This document shows positions 44,648 through 55,988 of a stretch of 64,000 nucleotides of DNA, piece by piece. Source of the stretch: Bilabrum cf. latius (lineage: Eukaryota; Bigyra: Bicosoecida; Bigyra; Bicosoecida); contig OZ237747.1 of NCBI GenBank assembly GCA_965178125.1, forward strand, positions 1 through 64,000, read 5' to 3'. The translations under genes and the position numbers were made by a program. Within the stretch, counting starts at the first letter, position 1, and each line of letters opens with the position of its first letter. The notes beneath the pieces were generated by a model. That model saw only the letters and a program-made list of their open reading frames with translations. It made no database searches and was not told where the DNA came from.

Positions 44648-46892
44648 TCACTGGATCCAGGGCCTCCAAGCGTTGTATGGCTGCGAGGTGTTGCCCCGAG
44701 CGCACTTGGCGCACCAGTAGTCGGACCCTTGGAATGGAGGCTCCCACTGCATGGGGGTCACCATCTCGCGCGAGTGGGCCGCCAGACGGTCCAGTAGCTC
44801 CTGGTGGATGCTCTGCATGCCCGGATTGTTGATCAAATTGGAGCGTTCGTTGGGATCGGCCGTCAGGTTGTACAGGTACTGCTGCCCCGTGGGCGCGTGC
44901 TTGCCCGCGTCCCAGCACTCGGTGAGCAGCTTCATGGCCCCGATGCGCAGAGCTGCCTTGGGCTTGCCCGCCTGGCCATCATCGCACAGGGGGTTGATGT
45001 TGTAGAGCATCTCAGTGCGGGTACGCGGGCCATCAGGGGTGGCGATGTCGGCCCACACGTTGTGCCCGCTGAATCCGGGCTTGACCGGGCTGGGGTCACC
45101 TGCCAGCGAGAGGACGGTGGGAAGCAGGTCAGTGACGTGGACCAGTCGGTCCGACTGTCGCCCCGGCTGCTGGATGCGCCCCGGGGCCCACACGATGGCT
45201 GGCACGTTGGTGCCGCCCTCCCACAGCTGCGTCTTCCACCCCTTCTTGCTGCGGTGATAGGCGGGAGGAGGGGTTCATGTAGGGGGGAACAGATGTGAGC
45301 GGTACAGTTGACCATGCGGGGCGTTCTGCATGGTGCGAGGGTACCTCACGGGTAGTTGCGGTGCGAAAGGTACATGTTGTCAGGGCCTGCGTCGAGGGAG
45401 CGAGACAGCGACAAGGGGAGTAGACATTTAATACTAGACTGCCTGGTTCTATGCCAAGGCATGCTGGCTTGAGTAACGCGGAGGGGTGGGGGGGGGGGGG
45501 GGGGTTGAAACAGAGGGTGAGTTTCGTCGCAGTGCGTGTGCTCACCAGTCTTGGTATCAGCCGTGGGCGGCGCCCCGTTGTCAGAGGCGATGATCACGAC
45601 CGTGTCCTCCGCCTGGCCGCTGGCTCGCACCGCGTCCATCACCGCCCCGATGGCGGCATCCGCAGCGCTGATCATGCCGCAGAGCACCTGCAGGTGCGGG
45701 TCGTTCTCGAGTTCGGGATACAGCTCTGCCCACTTGGCAGGCACCTCGATGGGGCCGTGCACGTTCTGCAGCGGGAGGTACATGTACCACGGGTCAGCGT
45801 CTGTGCCAACCGAGGCGGCCTCGTTGGCCTTGGCGCCCTGCTGGTGGATGAAGCTCGTGGCGTGGTCCTGCAGGAGGGTCAGCGAGTACGTGCCCTTGGC
45901 GCTGATGTCGATGTCCATGTCCTTGTACCAGTCGTACCCCATGCCCTGGGTGGCATTCGGGTTCCACGGAGGGCTTGGATCATCGGAGGTCGCCTCTGCC
46001 TCTGCCTCTGCCTCGGGCCAAGATCGGATGGGGCCTTCGGGGGCGTCGACTGGGGGTTTCGGCGGTGGAATGTACGCAGAGCAGTTGCTCGAGATGTGGG
46101 TGTAGTAGCTGCCGCAGCCCTGCGAGTACCCGGCCCACTGCGTGAATCCGCGACTTGGGGGGAGGGCCCGCGGGGAGAACATGCCCAGGTGCCTGCGGTG
46201 TGAGGAGGTGCAGGGCAGGGGGGGCACAGGGAGGGGGTGCCAGAGTCTATGCAAGGAAGAATAAAAGTGACGGACATGTGGCTGCGGTCAAGCTTGGAGG
46301 AAACAAACCGCCTGTCCGTGCCTCACCACTTGCCAAACATTGGGCGCTCCTTGTATCCCATCGGCTCGAGCCACTCGGGGAAGAACTTGGCCTCGGAGGT
46401 GTTGGGCCCGAGGAAGGGTGCCCATGGAGTATCCCAATAGATGACATTGGATTGAGTCCCGATCTTGGTCGGGTATTGGCCAGCCATGAGGGCCGACCGT
46501 GTGGGGGAGCAGATCGGCTACGTGTAGTAGTGCATTAGAGTCACCCCTTCATCCGCGACGCGCTGCACGTTGGGGGTAACCAGATGTCTCGATGAGTTGT
46601 ACGGGGATAGCTCATTGAATCCCATGTCGTCGATCAGGATGTGCAGTCTGCGATGCAAGGGTCGGACAGTGCAACGAAACGAGCCTTGCGTGCGACGCGT
46701 GTTCCATCGGCACCAAATGCTCTCATGGACAACTGTATCGGACAAGCGAGGATCATGAGCAACATTATATAACTTGATGGAGCAGCACCCTTCGCTTGGT
46801 GCACGTTGCCGTTCTCCTTACATGTTCGGCTTGCGCGCCAACGCGCCTCCCGCGACTAGAGCGCTTGCAACTAGCGTTGCAACAGTTTTCAT
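44648..46892 (-). CDS. Arylsulfatase (sulfatase family), secreted, five exons (558 aa)
   Basis: Exons on the minus strand: 46892-46822, 46647-46327, 46192-45546, 45386-45350, 45248-44648; all junctions GT-AG with agreeing phases. Signal peptide MKTVATLVASALVAGGALA. Then KPNILHILIDDMG (metal Asp pair), HYYTQPICSPTRSALMAGQ with Cys70 as the formylglycine site and Arg74. TAG supplies Gln67. GKWHLGMF spans the exon 2/3 junction. PWYMYLPLQNVHGPIEVP and IIASDNGAPP give further metal and sulfate ligands; LWEGGTNVPAIVWAPG follows. Closest in style to arylsulfatase B/I/J. Cleaves sulfate esters, probably of polysaccharides, in the secretory route or outside the cell. Intron 3 holds a 17-base poly-G run (about 45488-45504). 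Confidence 0.92.
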
Positions 46893-47085
46893 AGTTTCGC
46901 ACACAGTATAGTAAGAGCAGTCCTGCGAGTTTTCTGGATGGATCTTTCTGTGATGAGCTTGGTGGCGCGCAGAAACTAGTGGATAGCCCGGCGGGCCGTC
47001 GTCATCACAGCAGGGGAGGCCAGCCGGGCCAAGCATTAAATCTGCACGAGTGTGCAAAACATGACCTGCAAATCATAAGGATACT

Positions 47086-50073
47086 ATGAAGCAAACGACG
47101 ACCCTGATATGCACTGCGGTCCTCGTGCTCATCCTCGAAGCGAGGTTTGCAGTCCCTGCGACGGCTCTCCCACCGCAAAGTGCCCAGCGACAAGCTAGCC
47201 AGAATAGTGTGGCAACTCACCATGCACTAGTTGAGTTGTACCCTAGCAACACGTCTGAATCGTCTGACGACCCTTCACAGGACGATCACGTGTTCCTGTA
47301 GTCATCTGCGTGGAACCAGGCTGCCGCCGGCCTGGGCCTTGGCCCAGACATGTTCATTTAGCCGCTTGTCAGTGGTATGCTGCCGGGATCGGTATAGGAT
47401 TTCATCCAGAAGCTCGGCAACTGGCTTGCCACGACAGTGCCAGCCAGGCTCACCGGTTTCTTAACTGGGCAGGGAGACGAGCACAGGCCCATTGCTATTA
47501 TTTGGATGATCATTGACATCGTGCTGATGATTCTCCAAATGATGTACGATATCACGGTTATGGCGGTCCGTCTGAAACAGCAGATAATCGACATTTTGCT
47601 CAAGCTGCGAAGGGCGGCCATCCTCATGAGGGCTGCGGCTAAACAGGCCTAGTTGCGAGCCGAGGCAGAGGCTCAACTCGCAGTAGATGCCCCCCGGCCT
47701 GGGTTCCCCGGCAGTAAACCGTCTGGAGCGCCCGAGGGGGGTTATCCCGACGGCGAAGCCCCCTCGTTGGGCGCGGACGCCCGCGATGCAGCAGCAGCAG
47801 GGCAGGCCCAGAGCGAGGACCCCCTCGCTGCCCGCGCCCGTGGGGCGCTCCAGAACGCAGCAGAGGCAGCGCTAGCCGCCAAGGCGCTCGGCTCTGCTCG
47901 ATCGCTCGGGGACCTCGCCGCAAGCGCGCGGCAGAGCTCCTCGGCAGCGCGTGCCGTGGCAGCCGCGGTCCAGTCCAAGGCCGTCTCCCCCGCGCTCAAG
48001 AGACAGCTGCATGCTGCCTCGCAGGGCAGTCGGGAGGCAGCCAGCCAGGCCGAGGGACTGGCAAAGAGCCTGCAGCAGGCGGCAGATGCGCTGGGCCAGG
48101 AGGCGGATGCGGCCGTGCTGCAGGCGAGGCACGCAGCGGGGGCGCTGGCTGGCAGCCGGCCGCTGGGAGGCGACCCGGAGGACTTGCTCAGGGCGCTGGC
48201 TGGGCAGGAGGGCGGTGATGGAGAGATGGGGGTGGAGGATCGGGGGAGGGGTGGGCCGTTGGACGGGGCTGCTGGAGGTTCTGCTGGTGGGGTGGATGGC
48301 GCTGGGGACGGTCGGCTGGTTGAGACCTAGGCAGACCCGTGGGCGAGTCTGATTGGAGCGGGAGACCTGGCGGGGGACACAAGGGAGGTGCAGAGGGATG
48401 CAGCAATCGTTCCTGTGTTGAGGGCTCACGGGGACCGCGAGGATGGCGTGCTGCTGCTGCTGCAGGGACGAGGTGTAGAAGCAGGCGCTGGTCCGGTGGG
48501 AGGTGGGGAAAGCCACAATGGTTGGGGCGAACCTGCACCCACTCCAGTGCGCGTCGATGATGGAGATGCGCGGGGATCTGCGGCGAGTGCATCGCTGTTG
48601 CTGCTGGAACAGCAGGCCAGCGCCAGGCCTGTGTTGCTGGATGCGGTGCTGAGGCTGAGATCTGCAGCCCAGGACATGCAGGAGACCCATGACCGTGTGG
48701 TGGTGCACCATGGGCTGCAGGCACCTAGTGCCGAGTAGGAGGCTCAAGTATCGGATCAAAGGGGCGAAGGAGAGTAGCTTCCATCGATAGGAGGCCACTC
48801 TGGGTGGAGGCAGAGTCGGGGCATGGCGCGGGGGAGCCCCTGGACCCCGTGGAGGAGGCAGCGGCGCGAGGGCCCCGCCAGCCAGGGGCCCAGTGCTCGT
48901 GAGAGTGACAAGAGCGTGCCAGCTTAGGGTATGGGGCAGGCAGTGCTGCCGAGCGAGTCTCTCCTGCAGACCACTGCAGGCGCGAGCAAGCCCTTTTTGT
49001 TCCCCAAGATGGAGGACCTTGAAGAGTACGGCGCGATGGGCGCCATGCAGCGGGCCATGGTTGACTCGATGGTGCACACACTCACTGCCTCCGTGGGTGC
49101 GGACGTCACCGCAAAGGCCTCCCGCGCGCTGCATGCAGGCGTGGTCGAGCACACAGGAAGGGAGGTCGCAGTTCGACTGGGCGAGGCTGTCGCGGCATCA
49201 GGGGCGGCGGGGGTGGCTCCCGCGGCGGAGGCAGCTGTGCTTTACGGCGGCGCCTCCGGTCTGCTCCGAAGTGCGACCCCGGCCGTGGTGCAGCGTGCCT
49301 CCAGAGTGTTGCTGGACCGGCTGGCAGCACGCCTGTCGGGGGCCGTGGCCCGCAGCACCAGCGAGGTGCTCTTTGGATCGGAGCGCATGGCTGAGGGGAG
49401 AGTGGCTGACACCCCGGGGGGGGCTGATGTGCCGGGGGGCGCTGCAGGGAGGCTGGCGAGGAGCTTCCTGGCGCGTGTGATGGGGGGCGTGGCCAGCGAT
49501 GGATGGTCTGAGAGCGGGGAGCTAGATATGGCGGCGCAGGGGATGCCACACAGCGCCCCAGCCTCGCCAAGCACACGATGTGCGGGATGCTTGGCCAGCA
49601 GCTGGATGCGCGGGGAGGCACGGCACTGGAGCGGGCCACGGGCTGTGTCGGCCGATGCCCAGCAGGACGCTAGAGACGTTGTGGGGCAAGACGGCAGCAA
49701 TCAGGAGGAGAAGAGGCAGGGCAACAGGAAGGCACTCAACTTGCTGGGCACTGCCGAGTGCAGGCGGGTGTGCGCGGCGGCCTCAAATTCGACATCGCCT
49801 GGCTTGGAGCATGCCGTGCTGAGCGGCATGCTGAGTGGTGACGCGAGCTGGGCTAGCGCTGGGCAAGAGGGGGCCGCACTGCGGAGAGAGGTCCTGCGAA
49901 GGGCCATGGCAGCCGTGGCCACGACGGATGGCCGCATGCCGCCCGCATCAGGACCCAGGGTGGGCCCGGATGCCGTGGCCTTGCTGTGGGCGCATGCCGC
50001 GATTGAGGGCAGTGATACTAGGACCATTCCTACGGAGGTTTCCTGGGGCAGCGAGAGCGGGGCTGGCGGATGA
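47086..50073 (+). CDS. Secreted or membrane orphan protein, Ala/Gly-rich (995 aa)
   Basis: A single frame of 2,988 bp with about eight TAG and a TGA stop. Signal peptide MKQTTTLICTAVLVLILEARFAV. A hydrophobic helix (IAIIWMIIDIVLMILQMMYDI, residues about 140-162) is followed by an amphipathic basic segment. Long Ala-rich helical repeats come next (AARARGALQNAAEAALAAKAL, AASARQSSSAARAVAAAVQSK), then Gly/Glu-rich linkers. A second ordered part from GMGQAVLPSESLLQTT has helical blocks (MEDLEEYGAMGAMQRAMVDSMV). No known domain. Divergent from the sulfatase gene (193 bp). Confidence 0.6.
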
Positions 50074-50224
50074 AACAAGGCGAAGGCAAGCGGGCCAGCC
50101 AGCCTCCGATGCAACTCGGAATACTCCAGGCCTAGATTTACGCCCGCGCAGCGCCATAGTCAAGTGTACGATGCAATCCCATCACGCATTCGGTGAAATA
50201 CCACTTACACCTGTTGAAGACAGC

Positions 50225-51850
50225 ATGCCAAATTCAGTCGCCAGAAAGCCCCCATAGGCAGCTGGACTTGACCGCAAGGCTGCGTCTGCTCCTGCGAGGC
50301 GACCACCTTTGCAGCTGCCCCGCCGTGAAGAAGTAGCAGCAATGACAGAGTCGAAGGTCAACAATGATGATCTGTATGTGCCACATGATTCAACGAGGGA
50401 GACTCCGTAGCGGCAAGATGGCGGTACCACCCCCGCATCAAGCAACAGCCAAAGGAACGCCCCCAAAGGTGTTGTACCCGGAAGAATAGGTGATCAGCAG
50501 TAGCATGCCTCTCAATACTAGGTGGCTCAGCAAAATGGCCAACCAATTGGTGCATTATCACCTGCAGTGGACAGATATCCATACGGAGCACTCGGCGGGC
50601 AGGTCGGAGGCAGTTTTTCGCAGTATCCTCCCTATGCCGGGGCTATCGGAGCTCAAGGATAGTATGGTATGTATCAGCCAGGTTTTAATATCTACGGTGG
50701 AGGGTTGTAGCAGTAGGGAGGACCGCAATGGCTTTAGTCGCTGCACGCTGCTGCGGGTGGAGCAAGCGCAGTCTCAGAGCTGCTCCTTGCGACGTCGGAG
50801 GTGTCAGCACGGAGTGCATGGGCCCTCCTTGCTTTGTTGGAACGGGTTGGATTTGGGGCTGCCCGCGTGCTCGCATTTGTGCGTGCCAAGCCTCCGGTAG
50901 ATCCACGGACCGGCCAACCGTCTATGTCGCCCGAGGCATTTCAGAGGCACCGCAAGCATCTGCTCGTGCGGTGGGCAGCTGGACTTGTGGTTGCGGCGGC
51001 CGCAATCGGGCTGGTGCGTTGGTGTCTGTCCGCTTCGCCGAAAGGCAAAGGTGGAGCGGCAGCGGCCCCCGGACAAGCAGGGGCATCCGCTGGCGGCTCG
51101 GTCACGGGGCGCCGGGTGTGGCGACTGCTGTGGGTCTCTGCGGCTGTGGGGGCGGCAGCTGCGGCTGGATTTGCGGCCCGGGATGCAATGGGTCGTGTTG
51201 GTTCTGCCAGCGAAGGTTCTGTGTCTGAAGCCGAGGCGGGTGGTGCCGGTGCTGGCGAGGAGCAAGGCGGGTCAGGAGAGGGGGAGGGAGAGGGGGAGCG
51301 GGCACTGGCAGGGCTGCCGGCCACGCTTCGGCCAATCGTGCGCGCGATGCCGGGCGGGCCTTGGGTCGTCGCCCGTCTGCAGCGAATGCTCCGCCTGGCG
51401 CGGCGGGTGGCAGCAGTGGCTGTGGAGGCCGTGCTGTCCGCTGCCGGGGTGGACGAGGAGGGCCCGGGGGAGGAGGTGGCAGCGGGGGCGAGGCAACCGG
51501 TAGGGGCACAGAGCACGGCAGGGGCAGCACCAGGGGTCGGGATTGCATCGGTTGGCCACCATTGGCAGGCAGCCCAGCTTGAAGGAGCGCGTTCGCTGGG
51601 CACTCCGTCGGCGGGCAGGCCTGTGCTCTGGTCATTACCTGGTGGGGGGAGTCGGAGTGGGATCGAGGTACAGGAAGGGGCCTTTAGAGGCGGGCCAGTC
51701 GACCAAATGGATGTGATTCGCAGTGGAACACCAGGCGGAGGGGGGCTCTCTGCCATCTTGAGGGGGGCGGGTGGCGCTAGCAGCGCTGCTTTGGAGCAGG
51801 AGGCTATCTTCCACCACTCAGTGACTGGACCAGGGAGCAATCCACTGTAA
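50225..51850 (+). CDS. PEX13-like peroxisomal docking protein (541 aa)
   Basis: Frame from ATG 50225 to TAA at 51848 region, with about eight TAG as Gln. N-terminus MPNSVARKPPQAAG fits the proline-rich start of PEX13. A Gly/Tyr/Gln-rich region follows (YPYGALGGQ, FSQYPPYAGAIG, QYGMYQPGFNIYGGGLQQQ), then WLQSLHAAAGGASAVSELL and WALLALLERVGFGAARVLAFV, like the PEX13 helical region. Hydrophobic segments at about 250-268 and 300-320 are possible membrane spans. No SH3 domain is evident, as in plant and some protist PEX13. PEX13 with PEX14 forms the docking/import pore of the peroxisomal membrane. The C-terminal third is Gly/Ala-rich and unassigned. Confidence 0.6.
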
Positions 51851-51982
51851 TAGCGAGTCCATTTTACTCTACTTTGCATTAAGTGCTCGTAATCCAGTTG
51901 CACTTAAATAACCGGAACAAAAATCCACCAATCAGCGAGAAATCGCGATTTGATTCTGCTCGCTCAGCGAAGTCAGTCGAGA

Positions 51983-53515
51983 ATGTCGGCGCCAACATCC
52001 GTGCTAGATACGCTTGGGAGTCATTTGTAGCTGCCGCGGCTCTCTGGCTAGCGGGATACGAGCGAAGTTATCGGTGGGAAGCGGGCCGTGTTGCTGCTCT
52101 TCTCCGCGCGGTGGTGCCCTCCGTGCAAGGATTTTGCTCGAAAGCTGGCAACGTGGTACAGAAAGAATAAGGATAAACCTGACCAAGAAATAGAGATCGT
52201 ATTCGTGTCCTTAGATCATTCTGAAGCCGAGTACAGTCGGTACAGCGGCAGCATGCCTTGGCCAGCGTTACCCTGGAGTGCCGCTGTGAAATGCAGGGAG
52301 GCCCTAGTAGGCTAGCTTGGTGTTGGAAGCATCCCTGCAGTTGTGGCGCTTGACCCCGGCGGAAAGCTTCTCACGACAGACGGCCGCAGAGTCGTGGACG
52401 TCGATCCTGATGCTGAACTGTTTCCTTGGACAGACACGCTAGGCTCCGTGCTGAGAAAGGCTGGACCTTTGCTGATGCCAGATGGCACGATAGGCCCTAC
52501 CTTTGACTAGCTGCGACTGAAGCACCAGCATATTGCTTTGCACTTTTCAGCTGGGTGGTGCGAGCCGTGCCTGGCATTCCGCCCGGTGCTGCTCGACTGG
52601 GTGAAGGCACGCACCTCTCCCGGGGGCCTTGACCTCGCAGTGGTACTGGTCAGCATGGATCGGGACGAGTTGGTCTTCCACAAGGCCCGCGCCGAGTACC
52701 CGTTCCCCGCGCTGAGCTGGAAGGCGCGGCGAGTGGCGGGAGACGCCGGTCGCCTGCTGCGTGTCATGGCGCTCCCCACGACTGCCGTGATAGAGTCCAG
52801 GACGGGGAAGGTGCTCACCACTAGGGCAGCTGATCTCATCCGGAAGGAGCCCGCCGGATTCCCCTGGCCGGCCCGTCCGGTGGAGCCCCCTTTCACGGTT
52901 TGGCGCCGCGCACTCGAGTTCCGCTACACTGCTGTCCTCCTGGTGGACCGCTGCACAAACAGACACGCAGAAGATGTCGCGAGAGAGGCTTTCGCCGCGG
53001 CTGCGGGGCGCGTGTTCGATGGCGACTTGAAGGCCCGTGGCAGCGGCATGCAAGCGTGCGTGTGCGGGGCCGAGGACCCGGAGACGAAAATGGTGCGGAA
53101 AGTGACGCACCTGCGTGACGCCGCTGCTTTGGCCCGACACAGGGCCTCGTCCGGCAAGGGGGAAGATGCATCCCCTCGTAAGGGGGCCGCCGGGGGTGCG
53201 GGGAGTGGGGACGGGTCGGGGGCATCGGCAGAGGGCAAGCGGGAGGAGGGGCAGGTCGAGGTCGAGGGGTAGGGGCATGGGGAGGGGGAGGGGGAGGGGG
53301 AGGACAACGAGGGGTCGGTGGAGGACGAAGAGCTGCAAGTGGTAGTGCTGCGTCCCACCACCGACCAGTGCTGGTACCTGGGCCCGAGGTACAAGGGCAA
53401 GAGCCAAGCCGCTGGGGCCGCCAGTGGGGCAATCACCGCTGCCGGCTTGGAAGAATTTTTTCGAGACATCCTCGGCGGGAAAATCGAAGAAGAAGCTGTT
53501 AAATTCGCAGAGTGA
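51983..53515 (+). CDS. Nucleoredoxin-like protein, two thioredoxin-like domains (510 aa)
   Basis: Single exon with at least four TAG as Gln, TGA stop (TGATGA). Domain 1: LLLFSARWCPPCKDF (Cys45, Cys48), EIVFVSLDHSEAEY, MPWPALPW, LGVGSIPAVVALDP. Domain 2: LHFSAGWCEPCLAF (Cys193, Cys196), VVLVSMDRDE, YPFPALSW, VMALPTTAVIE. These follow nucleoredoxin/tryparedoxin order. The second active site, WCEPC, differs from the usual WCPPC. The C-terminal 180 residues add a Lys/Gly/Glu-rich linker and a small domain (LQVVVLRPTTDQCWYLG). Probably a cytosolic or nuclear disulfide reductase. Tandem after the PEX13-like gene. Confidence 0.82.
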
Positions 53516-53671
53516 TGATGAATTGTTGGGATAGAATTGCGTTGGGTCAGAAATTCAGGATCAAAATGATCAGGCTGAATCGGGGGGGATCTGATATTTT
53601 GTGGACTCAACTCAAAAGCGCACGCTATCACGAAGAAACATCTGGAACGAGGGCCCGGGACCTACCAGACT

Positions 53672-54331
53672 TCACGCTTCAGCTGCAATGGCCTAAACCA
53701 CCTAAGCTCCACCCTGGGGACCCATTTCCCCCTGGGGAGCGTCAGCGTTCACGTTCCCTCCGGCGCCCGCTGCCGGCACCCCGTCCTGCTGCCCGTTCTG
53801 AGCCAACCCTGCCTTCACGTTGGCGATCGCCACGGCGAGGTTGTTGTTTTCGGCTGCCCCTACAGCCAGGCTGGCAAAGTCCTCCCGGACCGCCCTTGCG
53901 AGCGCCCGTTTGGCCTTCGCTGCAGCCCTCCTCGATCCCTTCGAGACAAAATCGAGGATCCTTGAGTGGTCCTGCATGACCCGTGAGTACATAGTGTGGT
54001 ACACACGCTGTTCCCCGCGCACGTGCTGGTGCTAGGCGGCAACGGAGAGGCGAGCCTTTGCCACAGAAGACCACGAGAGGCGTGCGTTGGCCGGACGAGT
54101 CGAAACCCGCCGCCCTTTGTCCTCCTACCTCTTCTTCCGCAACTTGTCGAGCACCTGCAGGAACTCGACCGACTTCTCCCCGATTCCCCCCAACACGTCC
54201 ACCACAAAGGGTACGACCCGCACGCCACTACGTACCGCCCCACGTTGAATCGAACCTCTTTTATAGCGTGCTACTCTGCATTGAATCTTGTTTTTTTCAA
54301 TAACAAGATTCAATTTCGAGAACGCTCCCAT
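53672..54331 (-). CDS. Unknown basic protein (219 aa) with hairpin over its start
   Basis: Single frame on the minus strand from ATG 54331 to TGA 53672, four TAG as Gln. The sequence is basic and helical: MGAFSKLNLVIEKNK, VPFVVDVLGGIGEKSVEFLQVLDKLRKKR, then RVYHTMYSRVMQDHSRILDFVSKGSRRAAAKAKRALARAV, and a Gly/Ala/Asn tail. A short Arg-rich middle part (ARLSWSSVAKARLS) might be an unspliced intron, but it stays in frame. Family not recognised. Only 57 bp separate its start from the divergent Rae1 gene. Confidence 0.55.
54281..54315. promoter_or_regulatory. 11-bp perfect inverted repeat inside the start region
   Basis: ATTGAATCTTG and CAAGATTCAAT face each other across a 13-bp T/A-rich loop. 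They fall within codons about 6-17 of the minus-strand gene, so its mRNA can form a hairpin shortly after the start codon. A role in translation or in the shared promoter is inference. Confidence 0.6.
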
Positions 54332-54388
54332 TGATCGCCGCAGGTCCGGCTGTATCGATTATCCGCTTGATTGCTAACACTTAGTACT

Positions 54389-55746
54389 ATGTCAGGCTGG
54401 GGTGATTCTGGTGGCGGTGGCTGGGGATCAAGCGGTGGCGCTGGAGATGCATGGGGCTCTGGCGGAGGCCAAACTGGTGGTGGCGGAGGCTGGGGTGCAG
54501 CTTCCGGAGGAGCGGGGGGATCAAGTGGGGGCTGGGGAAGTTCAGGAGGTAGTGGCGGTGGGAGCGGAAGTGGTGGGGGGTGGGGTTCGGGTGGAGGCTC
54601 CCAGAGTTTGCCAGGCGCAGGAGGCAGGGATGACATTCAGTTTCCATCGCCAAGCTCGGGAGTGCCTGACACTATTCAAGAAATATAGTGGAGCCCTAAT
54701 GGCAAGTTTGTCGCTTGTGGCTCATGGGATGGCAAGGTGAGAGGTTGTCGTGCAAGGCTTGGGCGGTTTCATCGCACCATGATACATGTATGTCTGAGTA
54801 CGTCTGACTTGTCTTCACTTATGCGCAGGTATATATTTATTAGGTGAACGGACCCGGAGGCGGAGGGCCCCCGGTTGTATTCTAGACATCGATAGATACG
54901 AAGTTCCCGGTGCTGGACTTGCAGTGGGTGGACGACGCCAACGTGGCTGTCGCAAGCGCAGGCAAGTCTGTGCAGCTGTGGAACCTGCAGAAGGCAACCA
55001 ATGTTGTAGTGGGCGGGCATGATGCACCGATTAAGTCACTGCGAAAGTTCTGGATGGGGCAGCAGCCAATGCTGGTGTCTGGCGGGTGGGACAAGTGCAT
55101 CAAGTATTGGGACCAGCGGCAGCCGGGCAAGGCCCGCGAGGTTAAGCTTCCCGAGCGAGTGTATACGATGGATGCGAAGGGCCGCACGCTGGTGGTGGGG
55201 CTGGCAGAGCGCCAGATCGGCATCTTCGACCTGCAGGCGCCAGACCGCCCACGCCGCGAGATGCGCTCCCCGCTCAACTACCAGACGAGGTGCATCTCGG
55301 TGGCATCGGACGGGCTGGGCTTCATCCTGGGCTCCATCGAAGGGCGGGCCTCCATCAATTACGTGGATGCGGCGCACGACGACAAGCGCAGGTTCCAGTT
55401 CCGGTGCCACCGCGTGGACAACAACGCCTTCCCTGTGAACACGGTGGACATGCAGCCCGGTGACCGGTTCAGAGACGCCTTTGTGACCACTGGGGCGGAC
55501 GGTTCGTTCGTTTTCTGGGACAAGGAGAAGAGGGTGCGGCTGGCAAACCCCTTCATGCACCCCCGCAACCTGCCGGTCACCACTGCGAGGTGGAGCCCGA
55601 GCGGAGCGCTGCTGGCGTACGCGCACGGCTACGACTGGCACATGGGCATGCGGGGGTTTAAGCCGGCCGAACAGCCCGTCAGCATCCACGTGCACCCTGT
55701 CGCGGACAAGGAGCTCACGTACGTGGATGCCAGCAGGGGTTACTGA
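54389..55746 (+). CDS. RAE1: Rae1/Gle2-type WD-repeat mRNA export factor (421 aa)
   Basis: Two exons, 54389-54736 and 54829-55746, phase 0, intron 92 bp; three TAG as Gln (IQEIQWSP, YIYQV, VVFQTS). The first 85 residues are a Gly/Ser/Trp tract (GWGDSGGGGWGSSGG) in place of the usual FG/Ser-rich leader. WD repeats then match Rae1: PDTIQEIQWSPNGKFVACGSWDGKV, FPVLDLQWVDDANVAVASAGKSVQLWNLQ, GGHDAPIKSLRKF, MLVSGGWDKCIKYWDQRQP, YTMDAKGRTLVVGLAERQIGIFDL, SPLNYQTRCISVASDGLGFILGSIEGRASINYVD, FRCHR and FPVNTVDMQP. Rae1 docks to nucleoporin GLEBS motifs in mRNA export and acts at the spindle. Length and motif order are normal. Confidence 0.92.
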
Positions 55747-55988
55747 GGACGAGGAGTGGTCCCCGAACGGTTCCAGGCAGCGGCTGTTGGTTGATAAGCG
55801 ACTTCTTTACAGACATGGGTTAGGTTAGGAGTTAATTGCTACGTAAGATGATGCATTCACGCCAGCATCCGAACCGTGCAGGTGCCAAGCATACCCCGCC
55901 CCCCGCTCCCACGACCGCGGTCCTGTTGGATGCCGGAGTTGGGACGGGCAAGCACGCTGCCTGCACACGCCTTCTCACCCGGAGGCGC

